NCBI RefSeq assembly: GCF_051622035.1
Contig: NC_135365.1
Coordinates: 27,342,001-27,406,000, forward strand
Reading direction: 5' to 3'
From: Arctopsyche grandis
Taxonomy: Eukaryota > Arthropoda > Insecta > Trichoptera > Hydropsychidae
DNA: 64,000 nucleotides
Below the pieces are notes generated by a model, which was given only the letters and a program-made list of their open reading frames with translations, did not search any database and had not been told where the DNA came from. Made by a program: the position numbers and the translations under genes. Of the stretch, positions 46,554-58,125 are shown piece by piece. Numbering within the stretch: position 1 is the stretch's first letter; each line of letters begins with the position of its first letter.

Positions 46554-47655
46554 CTGGTCGTCAGAAGTGGGATCCAAGATGGACCGTGGAACAAAGTCAC
46601 CAGCGAAGGAAGAGAAGCTACAGCGAAGCTACAGCGAAGCTATCCTCGGGAGCTGTAGGAGAGAGTTCGAGCCATGGAGACACGAAACAAAAAAATGCAG
46701 TTTTCACTGCAACACACAGAATCGGTCATCACATTTTCGGTTGTCGAATTGCAGTTATCACTGCAACTCGACTTTGAAATTATCGGCGGTGGCCGCCAAG
46801 AAGTCATCGGGATGACAGAAGGAGGTTACGAAATGGGAGGTTTCGTACAAGTGCTGCCGGGAGAGGACAACTTGAGGCGTTGTCAAGGGCAACATCGGAG
46901 AGCAGCATCCGGCAATTGCAGAGTCATCCAAAGGGCGACCGGGACGAGGGCAGTTCACCGGTTCACTTACGCCGCAAGTACCAAGAATTAGCGGCTGTTG
47001 GGGACGACGATCCACGGGAAAGCATCGTCGTCAGAAGAGGAGCGGAGATCGACCACAACTGAGAGATGTCGATTACAAGCCACTATTCCCTTCAACTGTT
47101 TGTTGACGGCAGCTGTCAACGAACTGGAAAAAAATCTAATTGGAAACTAGTCGAGTCTAATTGGAAGAGTCGGAAAGTAAACGGATTGAAATGGAATTCA
47201 ATCGGAACCGTGCAACGGCAGAGAGGCACATCTATCAGATTGGATAAATGTTGGTTGGTCAGTCGGTGGAGTCAATCAAGTCACTTTTGGGAGGATAGAG
47301 GCACCGCTTCAGAGGGAATGGCAACGGAAGCACGTTCTGGGTGGAACGTTGGTCTGCAGCAGGATGCTGGGCCACATGACAGGAAGACGGGGCCACCGCA
47401 ACAAATTTGGACGTTGGGGAAACGAGTGACTTGGATCAACCACGTGAGGGCATTTGAAACCGAAGAAACGCCAGATCGCGACTTCAACGAGAGAGAGCGG
47501 AACAATTGATATACGTCAACATCGAAAAAAATCTAGTTGGAAACTAGTGGAAACACGAGTACCTGAAAAAAAATACATGGACAGTTGCAGCAGTGTTTAG
47601 ATCATCTCGCAGATGTAACGGGAAAATACATCAGAAAGAAATGGATTTCAGTTGG

Positions 47656-47850
47656 GTCAATGGAACGGAAAAGAAGCACATTCAACAGAGTGGCAGACTG
47701 TTGGGTGCACATTTACCAAGGTCAATGGAACGGAAAAGAAACACAACCAGCAGAATGGCAGACTGAGGTGTGCACATTTTCCAGGGTCAAGGGAACGGAA
47801 AAGAAGCACCACCAACAGAGTGGCAGACTGAGGGGTGCACATTTTCCAGG
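47656..47850. repeat. 65-bp tandem repeat x 3 inside the LTR element
   Basis: GTCAA(T/G)GGAACGGAAAAGAA begins units at 47656, 47721 and 47786. The units end in GTGCACATTT(A/T). Confidence 0.9.
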
Positions 47851-47857
47851 GTCAACC

Positions 47858-48170
47858 GTCACTTTTGTGAGGATGGTGGCGATTCTTGTGGGACATGGCT
47901 TTGGAGCACGTTCTGGGTTGAACGTTGGTCTGCAGCAGGATGCTGGGCCACATGACAGAGGAACTTTGGGCCACCGTAGCAAATTTGGACGATGGTGACA
48001 CGAGAGCAATGGACCAAGTCACTTTTGTGAGGATGGGAGCGATTCTTGTGGGACATGGCTTTGGAGCACATTCTGGGTTGAACGTTGGTCTGCAGCAGGA
48101 TGCTGGGCCACATGACAGGAATACGGGGCTGCCATAGCAAATTTGGACTTTGGTGATACGAGCAACATGG
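47858..48170. repeat. 160-bp tandem repeat x 2, plus a diverged copy at about 47279-47415
   Basis: GTCACTTTTGTGAGGATGG begins units at 47858 and 48018. Each includes CTGCAGCAGGATGCTGGGCC and ends near AGCAAATTTGGAC..ATGGACCAA. Confidence 0.9.
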
Positions 48171-48270
48171 ACCAAACACGTGAGAAAATTTTGGACCGAA
48201 GAGCTAACAAATAATGATTTCCAAATGTAGAACATCGGATGACTAATTTTAGGCGATTAGAAATGTAACT

Positions 48271-48590
48271 GTAATTGTTTCCATTGTAAAGGTGACGTAA
48301 ATTGAAGTGTAATGAAAGTTTACTGTAATTGTTTCCATTGTAAAGGTAACGTAAAGTGAAGTGTAATGAAAGTTTTATGTAATTGTCTCCATTGTAAAGG
48401 TGACGTAAATTGAAGTGTAACGAAAGTTTAATGTAATTGTTTCCATTGTAAAGTTGACGTAAATTGAAGCTTAACGAAAGTTTAACGTAATTGTTTACAT
48501 TGTAAAGGTGTCGTAAATTGAAGTTTAACGAAAGTTTAATGTAATTGTTTCCACTGTAAAGATAACGGCTGTAATTTTAAATGTAACTGT
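48271..48590. repeat. 54-bp tandem repeat x 6 upstream of the 3' LTR
   Basis: GTAATTGTTTCCATTGTAAA recurs with an exact 54-bp period at 48271, 48325, 48379, 48433, 48487 and 48541, the last copy partial. It lies between the interior and the polypurine tract. Confidence 0.95.
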
Positions 48591-48683
48591 GACTGATATC
48601 AGATATAAATGTAACTACTACGGTAGATTTATCAATTAGGATTTGTTGGTCAATCGGGACGATTTGACCTAAGTGGGGGGCAA

Positions 48684-49044
48684 TGTAACGTATACTAAAC
48701 AGAGCCGACGAGTAACTGCGATCGGATTAAGACGGGTAGACGTCTTGAGAGACCGTGAGACCGGTGTAAGTGGTTTTAGGGATTAGCAACAAGCTAAGTG
48801 CATGAAAGCTAAACAATGAGTGCACTTCTCATACCGTGGGAATACATATCCGAATACGTGACTATACTGTAGGTCAACAGATTAGACGTCCTGAGAGATC
48901 TACCCCTTATAAGGCGGTACGTAGGCGATATCAGGTCATTCTGGACGGAGTAGTGACAGTGCGTGTATCTCCTGAATCATCAATAAATGCTGTGAAACGA
49001 CTGTTGGCCTTTTACTTGGATCCTCCACCCACCCCTACGCAACA
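48684..49044 (+). repeat. 3' LTR
   Basis: 361 bp, three substitutions relative to the 5' LTR (C/A in GAGCCGNCGAG; A/C and C/G in GGTNAACANATTAG). Confidence 0.95.
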
Positions 49045-49059
49045 ATATGTTATCAAAGA

Positions 49060-49640
49060 CCAAGTACTTAAGGAATGAACATGCACTTTAGATTCAAACG
49101 ATTCTAATAGTTATTGCTCTATTTTAAAACATTATCCGAAATATTAGTTTAAGTTAATGATATTGTAATTTGTGACAACCTTAATATATTTAAGAATAAG
49201 CTTGATGTATTTTTTAAACTTAAAGGCTTTCTGTAATTCTTCTTTCCCAATAATTCTTCTTTCTTATTCCTGTTTCTTGTTGACTTTTTTTTCTCTCTTA
49301 TTTTTATTTTTATTTTTAATTTTAATATTGTCATTTTGAATGTATTTTACTTTTGACACACCTCCTTTATTTCTTATTTAATTAACAAATATGTATAAAT
49401 TGATATAATATGTATAAATCAAATCCCTTGGGTAAGAATTGTAAATAGGTTTTTGAGCTCTTTTTCTTATTATGGTGTACATTAACATTAGAATAATATA
49501 ATACTATGATTACAAACAAAATTAAATTAAAATTGTAAAATAGAAAATGATCAGTAGATCAGTAGCTATTAAATTAGATATAAGATGTATTGTGAACATA
49601 ATTAAGTAATAATTTAAAAATCAAAATTCAAAACTTCTTG
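49060..49640 (+). repeat. LINE 3' UTR fragment
   Basis: The stretch around 49470-49620 (TTTTGAGCTCTTTTTC; GTACATTAACATTAGAATAA; TATAAGATGTATTGTGAACA) is the inverse of 59150-59330, which follows a jockey-like reverse transcriptase fragment. Only the 3' UTR is present here. Confidence 0.65.
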
Positions 49641-52270
49641 GGTCTTAAGTATGTTAAATAAATAATAAAATACTAAATATAATTTCGTTTAGAAAATCTT
49701 TCGATTCGATCTTGAACTTATGTATGTATGTATGTATGTATATACTTAATTAATATTCAAGTCATTACTTGTGAAGTAAACGTAATGTTAATTGTTTTAT
49801 TTGCATTAGAATATTTTCGCACGTGTTTAATTCACACAGTCTGCTGTTTGCTTAGCGTTTAGTTAATTTAAAGCAAGTTGTTGTTTACGGCGGCTCAAAC
49901 AACTCCTTATAATATTATAATATTATATGTAGACACTACATCGCCCACTCACTGACTTGTACAAAATCTTGTATACATATGTATATTATAAACGCTCAAG
50001 AAAGCGGCAACAGTATTCAAATTCGTTCTTAATATGTTCGCAAGTGATGCTGTTATCTGCTTTGATGTTCAATGGGATTGCGAATAGCCCAAGATTAAAA
50101 TTAGGTGGGGCCATTTAAAGAAAATGTAGACAAATCTGTAAATTTCGTCCCGGAAAAAGGTTGTGAATCTCTAGTTTTCAGAGACACGTACACTGTAGTC
50201 GTTCCGGTTAACAACGTTCGGGAAATTTGCGACGCCGGATTAAACCCAGCAGTAAAATAATCCATTACATATTTTTTAAGGGAAACTTTATTATGTCCCT
50301 TTAAGATACGTTCGAATGAGACGCAAGTAATGTAGTTTCTTTCGTATTAAAACCAATAGCGAAATAATTAACCAATAAAACGTTATCTCAGAGCAGTTAC
50401 GGATAGAAATCTAGAAGAAAAGAGTAGACAATAATAGTAAAATAAAATATATATGTAGATATATTGTATGTAGGGCATGAAAACCGTTATCTTTGTTTTG
50501 CAAGGTTGAATTTTTCAAATAAAAGCGAAAATAAAGTTTAATTGATTGTATTTTATAATGTTGAACTTTAAGGTTAGTTTAGGTGGATTCTGAACAGGTG
50601 ACGTAAATATGTAGAACTTTTTATAAAGTCTTGGTCTATTGAAATATACGTTATACAACCAGTGAATAATTTACAACATATGTATATATGATTCAAAAGG
50701 ATTCTGAAGAAGTTAAATTTCCAAAAACAATCTTAAATGTTGAAAACGTGCTAAAAAATATAGAGTGAAAGAAGAAAAAGTTATAGGCGTTTAAACAATT
50801 AAAATCTGACATAGCCAGAGGGTGGCGAAAAGTGGAACAATGTGGACAAATGCCTCAAACAAATGTGGAGAAAGATTATGGAGTATTTTCAAACGTGTCT
50901 ATTACGATTATTTTTCACCATCCATATATATTTTTGACCAAACCGAGCAAAATAGCAAAGTTTGAAAACGATGGACGTGGAAAAGAATCCAAATTTCGTC
51001 AGACGACAAAATCGAAAGTGAAGTAAGAAGAGACTAAAAATCTGAGACATCTGGGACATTGACGGGAAATTTGGTTAATATATCTATATATGTAATCCAT
51101 AAATAACTTTCAACCATAAAATTGATACGACATATGAACACTACAATTAATATCATTACTACATATGTATAAGGTTTTCTGTCCACTTGTTAGGAATAAT
51201 ATAATATGGTAGATACAATTCTTATTTACCTATTATATGTTATACTCATATGTATATACAGTTAAGAAAAATGTAGACATTGGGAGGACGAGTAAACAAC
51301 GAGCTACCGAAGTGGAGCTTAGTAGTGTTTAAGTTGAGAATAAATAAATTCGCAGTAGTTGTGGGCAAGTTTCCGAATTACCGGCACGGCCGGATAGATG
51401 GATATTCAATCAAAATCGCGGTTAACTTTGACGAGTAGTTTCAGATCGATAATCTATTTAGTTAGACCAAGTTTATTTGGTAAAACTTTCACATACACAC
51501 ACACACACACACTAGATGAAATAGTTTTTGTAACTATCCGTCTATCCTATCGGAACCGTGGAGACCGCCTAATACAATATATACATTAATGTATATATGT
51601 TATATCCCCATTAAAATAACAGTTTGAGTCATCACTAACTGAATCGTTTATTTTAAGTGTAATTGTAAATGTTTTACGATTAAATTAAACCATCTTTTAG
51701 ATGAAAAAATAATTGAGCGTACTACATACTACATATTATACGTAGAATAGAGACTTTTTACAGAAGAGATAAGAAACATTTGCGTTCATGAGGTCATTTT
51801 TAAGGAGTTAATGTTAGGAAAAATTGCAATGTTTCAATGAAAAATTGTTCTATTATGTTCCATTCTGTATATCAAACTAACCAGGCAACTTAGTTTAAAT
51901 TATGTAAGCTTACACCATCTCTTACCGTTTGTAGTTTATCATTCCTGTCAATATATTATAGCCTTTGTATATATATTACAATGTAGAGTTAAAGTTTCGT
52001 ATGAAAACTCACTCACAAGTGTAGCAGTAAAACTAGACTCTGGTAAGTAAAATGGATGCAAAAACTTTAATGCCAAATCTAATACATGTAAGCTTTCAAT
52101 TTGAAATCTAAATAATATATTATATAAATATACTTCGAAAGACTTTGTTGTATCGACATGACTCTAAAGTAAAGTTTTACGTGTGATTGATTGTATCATA
52201 GTTATCTGTGAGTGATCTAATAACAATAAGCATTCAAAAATCACGGTTTTTACTTACCAGAGCGCATACT
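49641..52270. other. Non-coding, no gene recognised
   Basis: AT-rich. It contains a word pair also seen elsewhere (ACGATTATTTTTCACCATC at about 50903 and 63423; GCAAAATAGCAAAGTTTGAAA-like at about 50948, 63481 and, inverted, 23375), and an (AC)n run at 51494-51513. A CTCTGGTAAGTAAAA near 52037 has its exact complement near 52249. Confidence 0.45.
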
Positions 52271-52594
52271 AATCAATCTTTACTTAGTTTAACCCATTGA
52301 ATTCGAATATGACAATTATTTTTGTTGGCTTATTCTCTCAAGAGATGTGAGAGTATAAAAAAAGTGCAATTTTTACAGATTTTTGGCTTTTGAAGTCTTT
52401 AATTCAAAATCTATTATAGTATTTCTAGGCCAAAAGTTAGTACTGGAATCAAAATTCAATATTATTCTGCTTTGAAATAGTTATAAATAATTATTTAGCG
52501 AATTTTCAAAGTCAAAAAAATATTATATATAACAATCCATCAAAAATCATTGTCATATTCGAATTTAGTGGGCTAAATTTAGTAAAGATTGAAT
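52271..52594. repeat. Long imperfect inverted repeat (about 75-bp arms)
   Basis: The left arm (AATCAATCTTTACTTAGTTT..GAATTCGAATATGACAAT..TTTTTGTTGG) pairs with the right arm ending at 52594 (ATTGTCATATTCGAATTTAG..AGTAAAGATTGAATT). It contains TTAACCCA / TGGGCTAA borders 22 bases inside the arms, resembling TTAA-type MITE ends. Confidence 0.75.
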
Positions 52595-52660
52595 TCTTCT
52601 GCTCCAGTAATTCTTTTTGTTGGTCAGTGTAATCATTTTTATAAAGGGGAAAATATATTA

Positions 52661-53157
52661 ACCAGCAGCGTGGTCTAGTGGTGAGTATTGAATTCTTTCG
52701 TGCTTGATGTCACGGGTTCGATTCCCACTAATAGTCTCGTTGTTGGCCAGACCTTAGTTTTTCGAGGTTGATGAGAATTTGCCAATTTTCATTGAAACGG
52801 TTCCTGTAAAATTGGCTTTTCCTTCCCAATTTTCTGTTGCAAATCTTGAGTTATTGTTACATCTCAGGTTTTGCCAGATTTCTCATCATAGATGTCTCTA
52901 TGGTTGTTTATCGAATGTAAAAATTCGTATTGTTACATGAAAAATGTTATTAATCGTATTTATACGATGTTTGTAATATCTGACCATACATGTCAGGTAT
53001 TGTTTCGATTTACATATGTATGTATGTAAAAATTATGTATTTATATGTCTCGTCAATTATGAGTTTTCAATGTCTTGTAATAAATTAGCCAAAGTGACGA
53101 CCTGGAGCTAATGTGTAATGTCACTATGGCGAAATTGTAAAAAAAAAAAAAAAAAAA
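52661..53157 (+). mobile_element. tRNA-headed SINE, copy 5 (clearest A and B boxes)
   Basis: Box A TGGTCTAGTGG and box B GGGTTCGATTCCC are correctly spaced. The shared body (TTTTCATTGAAACGGTTCCT; ATAGATGTCTCTATGG) follows. The 3' part is diverged and ends in a long A run at 53139-53157. Confidence 0.8.
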
Positions 53158-53465
53158 TATGAAAGTCGAAAATGTTGAGCCTGGAGTTAAAGGTTTGGGT
53201 TTTATTAAATGGGTTGAAGGTGTCTGAAATAATCCGTTGTAGACACGTTCATATACGGATTGAGGCTTTTACGGAACAAACACAATTAATTCCAATTAAA
53301 ATTTCATGACGAAAATGATGTGATTTGTATATTTCCGTCTAGGGAAATTCGTGGTATTGAAATGCGTGTTAGAATTCTAAATTATTCATGTAAAGAAGAT
53401 CTTTCTAGAAACTTGTATTGAATATTTCATTTACCTACATATATACATACATATGTATGTATATA

Positions 53466-53841
53466 CTAGTGTTGTGCCCGATGACATATCATCGTATGGG
53501 TGTTGGCATATTAAGTTATTAAATAAAAAAAATTAAAATAAATATGTTGTCGATCATGTGTTCAATCTCCACGCATTCGAAGTTTTTTCAAATACCTTTT
53601 AAATATATTTAATTTAATATTTATATTTAATTGTTTAATATGAAAGAAATGGTAAAAACTAACAACTTACCTACATATAAACGATATAAAACACCGATTG
53701 TACATGTTATATACATGTTCGCTATGTAAATCCACAGTTTTCATATCGGAAAGGTTTTTATAAGCGGTTGAAGCCCTTTGAAGATTTTTTTCATATTTAA
53801 CTTACCTGAGCAATGCCAGGCAATACAGCTAATGTTTAACA
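53466..53841. mobile_element. Helitron-type termini (candidate)
   Basis: Minus strand: hairpin CGATGA-tatg-TCATCG, 9 bases, then CTAG followed by T at 53466, the layout of a Helitron 3' end. Plus strand: GAGCAATGCCAGGCAATACA then GCTAA at about 53837-53841 resembles the end at 19233. Two elements in opposite orientation, or one with rearranged ends, are possible. Confidence 0.45.
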
Positions 53842-54206
53842 CAAAAAAGTTGAAGTATAGGTATGGTTTCTAATTATAAAGTTTGATCGACGCCAGGTTT
53901 ATCTATTAGTGGTTTCTCCCAACCCCTTCGCCGGCAAAGATCCAATTAATGTCAAATAAATTTTGACGATATCCCCCCCCCCCGAAAACCACACCGGTGA
54001 AAATTAGCTTTTCAAAGTTTTCCCGCTCGCGCAAATTTTCCTCCTCTCAATTAATTAACTGCGCGATTAATTCGCGTCGCGCTCATCAATCGCACTCGCG
54101 AAAAACTTGCAGAAGGCGCCGAAGCAGCGAAAGGGTTAGGCTATTTGCAAACTTGCAAATTAATCCGCCAAATTGAATAAGACTGAACAAGTGTACTTTG
54201 CGTGTT
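53842..54206. other. CpG-richer non-coding block
   Basis: C-rich and CpG-rich around 53965-54130 (CCCCCCCCCCC; CGCGTCGCGCTC). No gene or element recognised. Confidence 0.45.
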
Positions 54207-55360
54207 TTTCCAATGTTCGGGTTGTTCTATTGGGATGCCGAACTGACTACGTGAAGTAAATGTCTGTATATACATACATAAAAAATATTGTTGTGTGCAT
54301 ATGGGTTTGTCCAATATATAAATCTACAGTTGTTAACATTAAATTTGGTTAATAAACTCAAAGTACTCCAATTTAAACCTGGCTTTGACTTGGAGCCCAA
54401 AATTTAAGGTTTCAATATAAAAATACCGGGAAACTCCAAGTAAGTGTGTTTATCCACTATTAAATTCCAGTCTTTGCAACTGTTCAGGTTGTTCTACTAT
54501 GATGCCAAACTGACTACGTAAATGAAATATCTTTATATATATAAAAAAAATATTTTTATGTGTATATGTACATATGTGTTTGTTCAATATACAAATCTAG
54601 AGTTTTTTACATTAAATTTGGTAAGTAATCTTAGGGTACTTCAACTGAGACCTGACTTTGACTTGCAGCCCAAAATCTAAGGACCTTATGCAAAAATACC
54701 CGGGAAACCAGGGTGTTTTTCCAATATAAAATTCTACAGTCTTCAATATTTGTATACTATAACTTCTAAATTTGGAATATTACAACACCGTAGACGTAAT
54801 TTAGAAAAGCTTCGTTACAAAAGAACCCTGGCAACGCCAGGTAAGTATTTGTTTTCTATGCAATTACACAACTTTCAATATAGAAATTCCAAATTTCGAA
54901 TACTATCTCACGGTATACAAGCTTAGGCCTTAAGAGTATGTACGTGTTTTGGAAAGGTTTTCATATTAAATGGTTCGGGTAACGCCAGTCAAGTGTATGT
55001 TTTTGTCCGATATGAAACTCTAATGTTTATACTCTTATACCTTAGCTTAGACGGGAGAAGTATTTCAAAAGAGCTTCCACACAAAAATGTCTGGGCACCG
55101 CCAAGCAATTGCACGACTTATATATATGTACATATGTATATGTAGAACTGTTGATTTTTGAATACTACATGCATATCTCAAACTATCGAAGCCGAGGCTG
55201 TAGAAGCATTTTGGAAGGGTTTTCATATAAAAACGCTCAGCCAACGCCTGGCAAGTACATTTTCCGTTATGAAATTCCACAGCTTACAATACATGTATGT
55301 TTGTATGTAAAGGTTTTAGGTATGAAAGCGTCCGGGAAACGCCAGGCAAGTGTATTCTAT
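54207..55360. repeat. Satellite-like arrays: 267-bp unit x 2, then about 94-146-bp units x 5
   Basis: A 267-bp period is set by GTTGTTCTA(T/C) at 54221 and 54488, with both units ending in a CCGGGAAAC..AAGT/GTGTTT word. From about 54800 shorter units recur, each ending in AACGCCAGGCAAGTGT-like sequence (about 54832, 54970, 55098, 55244, 55338). The recurring CGCCAGGCAAGT resembles the AAGCCGGGTAAT near the Helitron-like ends, hinting at a related origin. Confidence 0.65.
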
Positions 55361-56099
55361 TTCATATAGATATAATTTTAAATACTAAATTTGTTCACAT
55401 AAATTAGACCGTGGGCTAATTTTGGGAAAGCCTGTCATTAGAAGGTATTTTTCTAATTTTCATCTATCCGAGCAACTGTATACATATACTCGTACATAAG
55501 AGCGAATTTTTGTCATTCATCTAAATCTATCTAGTCTTCAATTTAGAACCACTAAATTTGGTATACTATTTATTGCAGTATACTACGGAAGACACAACTT
55601 TTTTACGAATTTCTACAAATTTGATCTGCCCAAACAACGTCCTTCATATTCAGTTTAAAAGATATCGACATTGAAATTGTCTCAAAAATACACAACAAAG
55701 GTTTAATCATGTGGAAAATCTTGAGGATAACTGGGGCTGGTATGTAGTGTTGATTGCTTAGTTGGACGAAAAAGCGTTACAAGTATACGCACACAATACT
55801 AATAGCCATCCAAACACTCTGCAGTATATGGGTCAAGAGGGTTGCGAACAAACACTCAAGAGGATCAAACGATAAACGTGGAAGCGAATATAAAACATAC
55901 ATACATACGTTAACCTCACATAGTAAATTGAATACCTAACTGTTTTTCTATTCTGGCAACATTTGGCTTTGATCTAAATTTGGCACAGCTACTTCCTATA
56001 ATATTGCCAGATTGATCCATCCGGTTAACTAGTGAAGTGGTGAAGTGCAATTTTCGACATAGAACTATTGAACGTCTATTTTTGAGGGCACATATGTAT
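55361..56099. other. Non-coding, no gene recognised
   Basis: AT-rich flank between the satellite-like array and the hAT element. Confidence 0.5.
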
Positions 56100-56107
56100 G
56101 TGTAAGC

Positions 56108-57271
56108 TGGGGGTTCCAAAAAGCCGCCCGAAAGAAAAAGACGGTTTTTTGTTTATTTACAAATAAAAAGCCGGTTGACCGGCTTTCACCGGTTTCAGAA
56201 AATTAAGATCTTTTTTTTTTGAAGTTTTAAATTTTATATCGAAAAAATAAAATGTATTTATTAATTGACAGGAAGACCGCAATGCGCCTTCCTGGACAAT
56301 TCATTACAAACAATGCAGCATTTTATTATTACATAAATCACATGTATGTAAGTTGAAAAACACGAAATAACAATTAATTAATTAATTAATTACATAATTA
56401 ATCTATTGAGACATCTATGGATTTAGATTTTTGTACATCATCTTTACAAATTATACACACAATAAATACAGAATATTTGTGACAACAGGAAAGATGATTT
56501 TTTGCTAATTTTGAGGAACCATTTCAACAACGATCACATAAAATTGACAAACTCTGATAAGAAACGATCGATTTGGAGTCACAAATATCCCCAAATCTCA
56601 TCGGCATGATGCCGGATCGAACCCAATGATTACTTGGTGCTAAACATACACGCTACCATTAAGCCACACTGTTGGCTATATATGTATATATATATATATA
56701 TATTTTTTTGGCATAATATATACTTTATTATGCAGAAAAATAATTGCTTATAAATTAAAAAGAGTTATAAACATTATGAACTTTCATAAGATCATTATTA
56801 CATTATTATTATTACAAATATCACGGCCGTAAAATGTGCAACTCCTGAATACACACAGATTATTAAATGATTTAAATAAGTTACTATCAAGAAGAAGAAC
56901 GCGCAAAACTACAAATTATGGAAAACCCAATTTGGCGAAATTCTGAAAGGCCTTGTAGGTTATTGAAACTACTCTTAATAATATTTTATTGGTTTATGAC
57001 CTGGTCTTCGTCCATTACTATATCTCAAAGCCACCGCTAAGTGCCGTGCCTTTTTTTTGTTGTTCAAAGAAATATACGCCTATTCCCTGAGAAAGTTTGG
57101 ATCCAATATACATTTTTTTGATCTTTCATAGACATTTGAAGTTCACAATTGTTAGTTATGAGGTAAAAAACATTAATTAAAGGAAACCTTGAAAAGCCGG
57201 TTTTCGGTTTTTTGAAAAATGGCCAAAAAGCCGGTTTTTCAGTTTCAGTTTAAGCTGGCTTGGAAGCCCTA
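56108..57271. mobile_element. Non-autonomous hAT element, 1164 bp
   Basis: The ends are TGGGGGTTCCAA on the left and the complement of TAGGGCTTCCAA on the right. They are flanked by a perfect 8-bp duplication GTGTAAGC (56100-56107, 57272-57279). Subterminal AAAGCCGG words recur near both ends, as expected for hAT transposase binding. There is no transposase. A SINE sits inside. Confidence 0.9.
56244..56683 (-). mobile_element. tRNA-headed SINE, copy 6, nested in the hAT element
   Basis: Minus strand: box A TGGCTTAATGGTAGCG, box B GGGTTCGATCC, the full body including (TTAA)n, and the tail with GGAAGGCGCATTGCGG. It must have inserted after, or travelled with, the hAT element. Confidence 0.85.
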
Positions 57272-57279
57272 GTGTAAGC

Positions 57280-58125
57280 AGTAGCCAAAGTATCTTTGAT
57301 TCAAGAATGATAATTTGTATAAAGAATAAATCCTACTGCTGACCTACAGAGCACCGTTATAATGTTGTATGAAGTCCTATACATGATAATTATATACGAA
57401 ACTATTGTTAATTCTAATGGTGTATAGAAATAAATCAAATAGTACAATACAGTACGTAGTCCTACGTTTAGTCGTAGTAGTTGAATCTACGTTGGGTTAA
57501 TAGTGTTTTTACGGCATTATGAATACATATGTATGTATGTACATATGTATACTTGTGTAAAGGTCCATATGTACATATTGGTAGACGTTGGATGCGAAAA
57601 AGGCTGGCGTTTTAGGGTTAAGACGCCCGGTGATACAAAAGGGAAACTCTTCCATACAAATTACGCTAGAAGAGTCCCCGCTTTCAATTGACGAGATATA
57701 TATCTCGTATCTCTTTGTTTTTACGGCAGCCGAGCCCCGTTCAGGGACGGCACTGGAATTGCAAAACGTGTTTGTGTACCTGAGAGACGGAGAACGAAAT
57801 AATAATAATAATTGAACGCACTATACACTGTGTGCGATGGAAAAGTTCCCGGAGTGAAAAGCTCTTTTCTTTCTATTTCAGTACTTCGATCGGTTACATG
57901 TACCTATTGTATAATATGTGATAATGCATCTGAGTATTTGGAATTTTAATTTTTTTTACAATTTATTAAAGTTGGTAGAAAGACACTCAGGAAAACGTAC
58001 ATGCTGTCCCCTACACCGCCTTTCGACTAATACCATTTCGTACAGATAATAGAACATTGTACCTGCAAAATGCTATTGGTCGAGATGTGTGGCTTCTTAC
58101 AGCGGATAGACTATTAGGGATTACA
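57280..58125. other. Non-coding, no gene recognised
   Basis: No supported gene or repeat. Slightly CpG-richer near 57600-57800. Confidence 0.45.

Larger units (their letters stand above)
46193..49044 (+). mobile_element. Non-autonomous LTR retrotransposon, 2.85 kb
   Basis: Two 361-bp LTRs (46193-46553, 48684-49044) start TGTAACG and end GCAACA. They differ at three positions (about 99.2% identical) and are flanked by ATAT (46189-46192, 49045-49048). Each LTR has TTATAAGG and AATAAA. A candidate primer site starting TGGTCGTCAGAAGTGGG follows the left LTR; the purine tract AAGTGGGGGGCAA precedes the right LTR. The 2.1-kb interior has no gag, protease, reverse transcriptase or integrase motif, only fragmentary ORFs and three tandem arrays. 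A 4-bp duplication suggests the Ty3/gypsy group, mobilised in trans by an autonomous relative. Confidence 0.92.

Noticed and set aside
46345..48235. Many overlapping ORFs in the LTR element as gag or envelope genes
   Set aside because: They follow the 65- and 160-bp tandem repeats on both strands and show no gag zinc knuckle, protease, reverse transcriptase or integrase motif.
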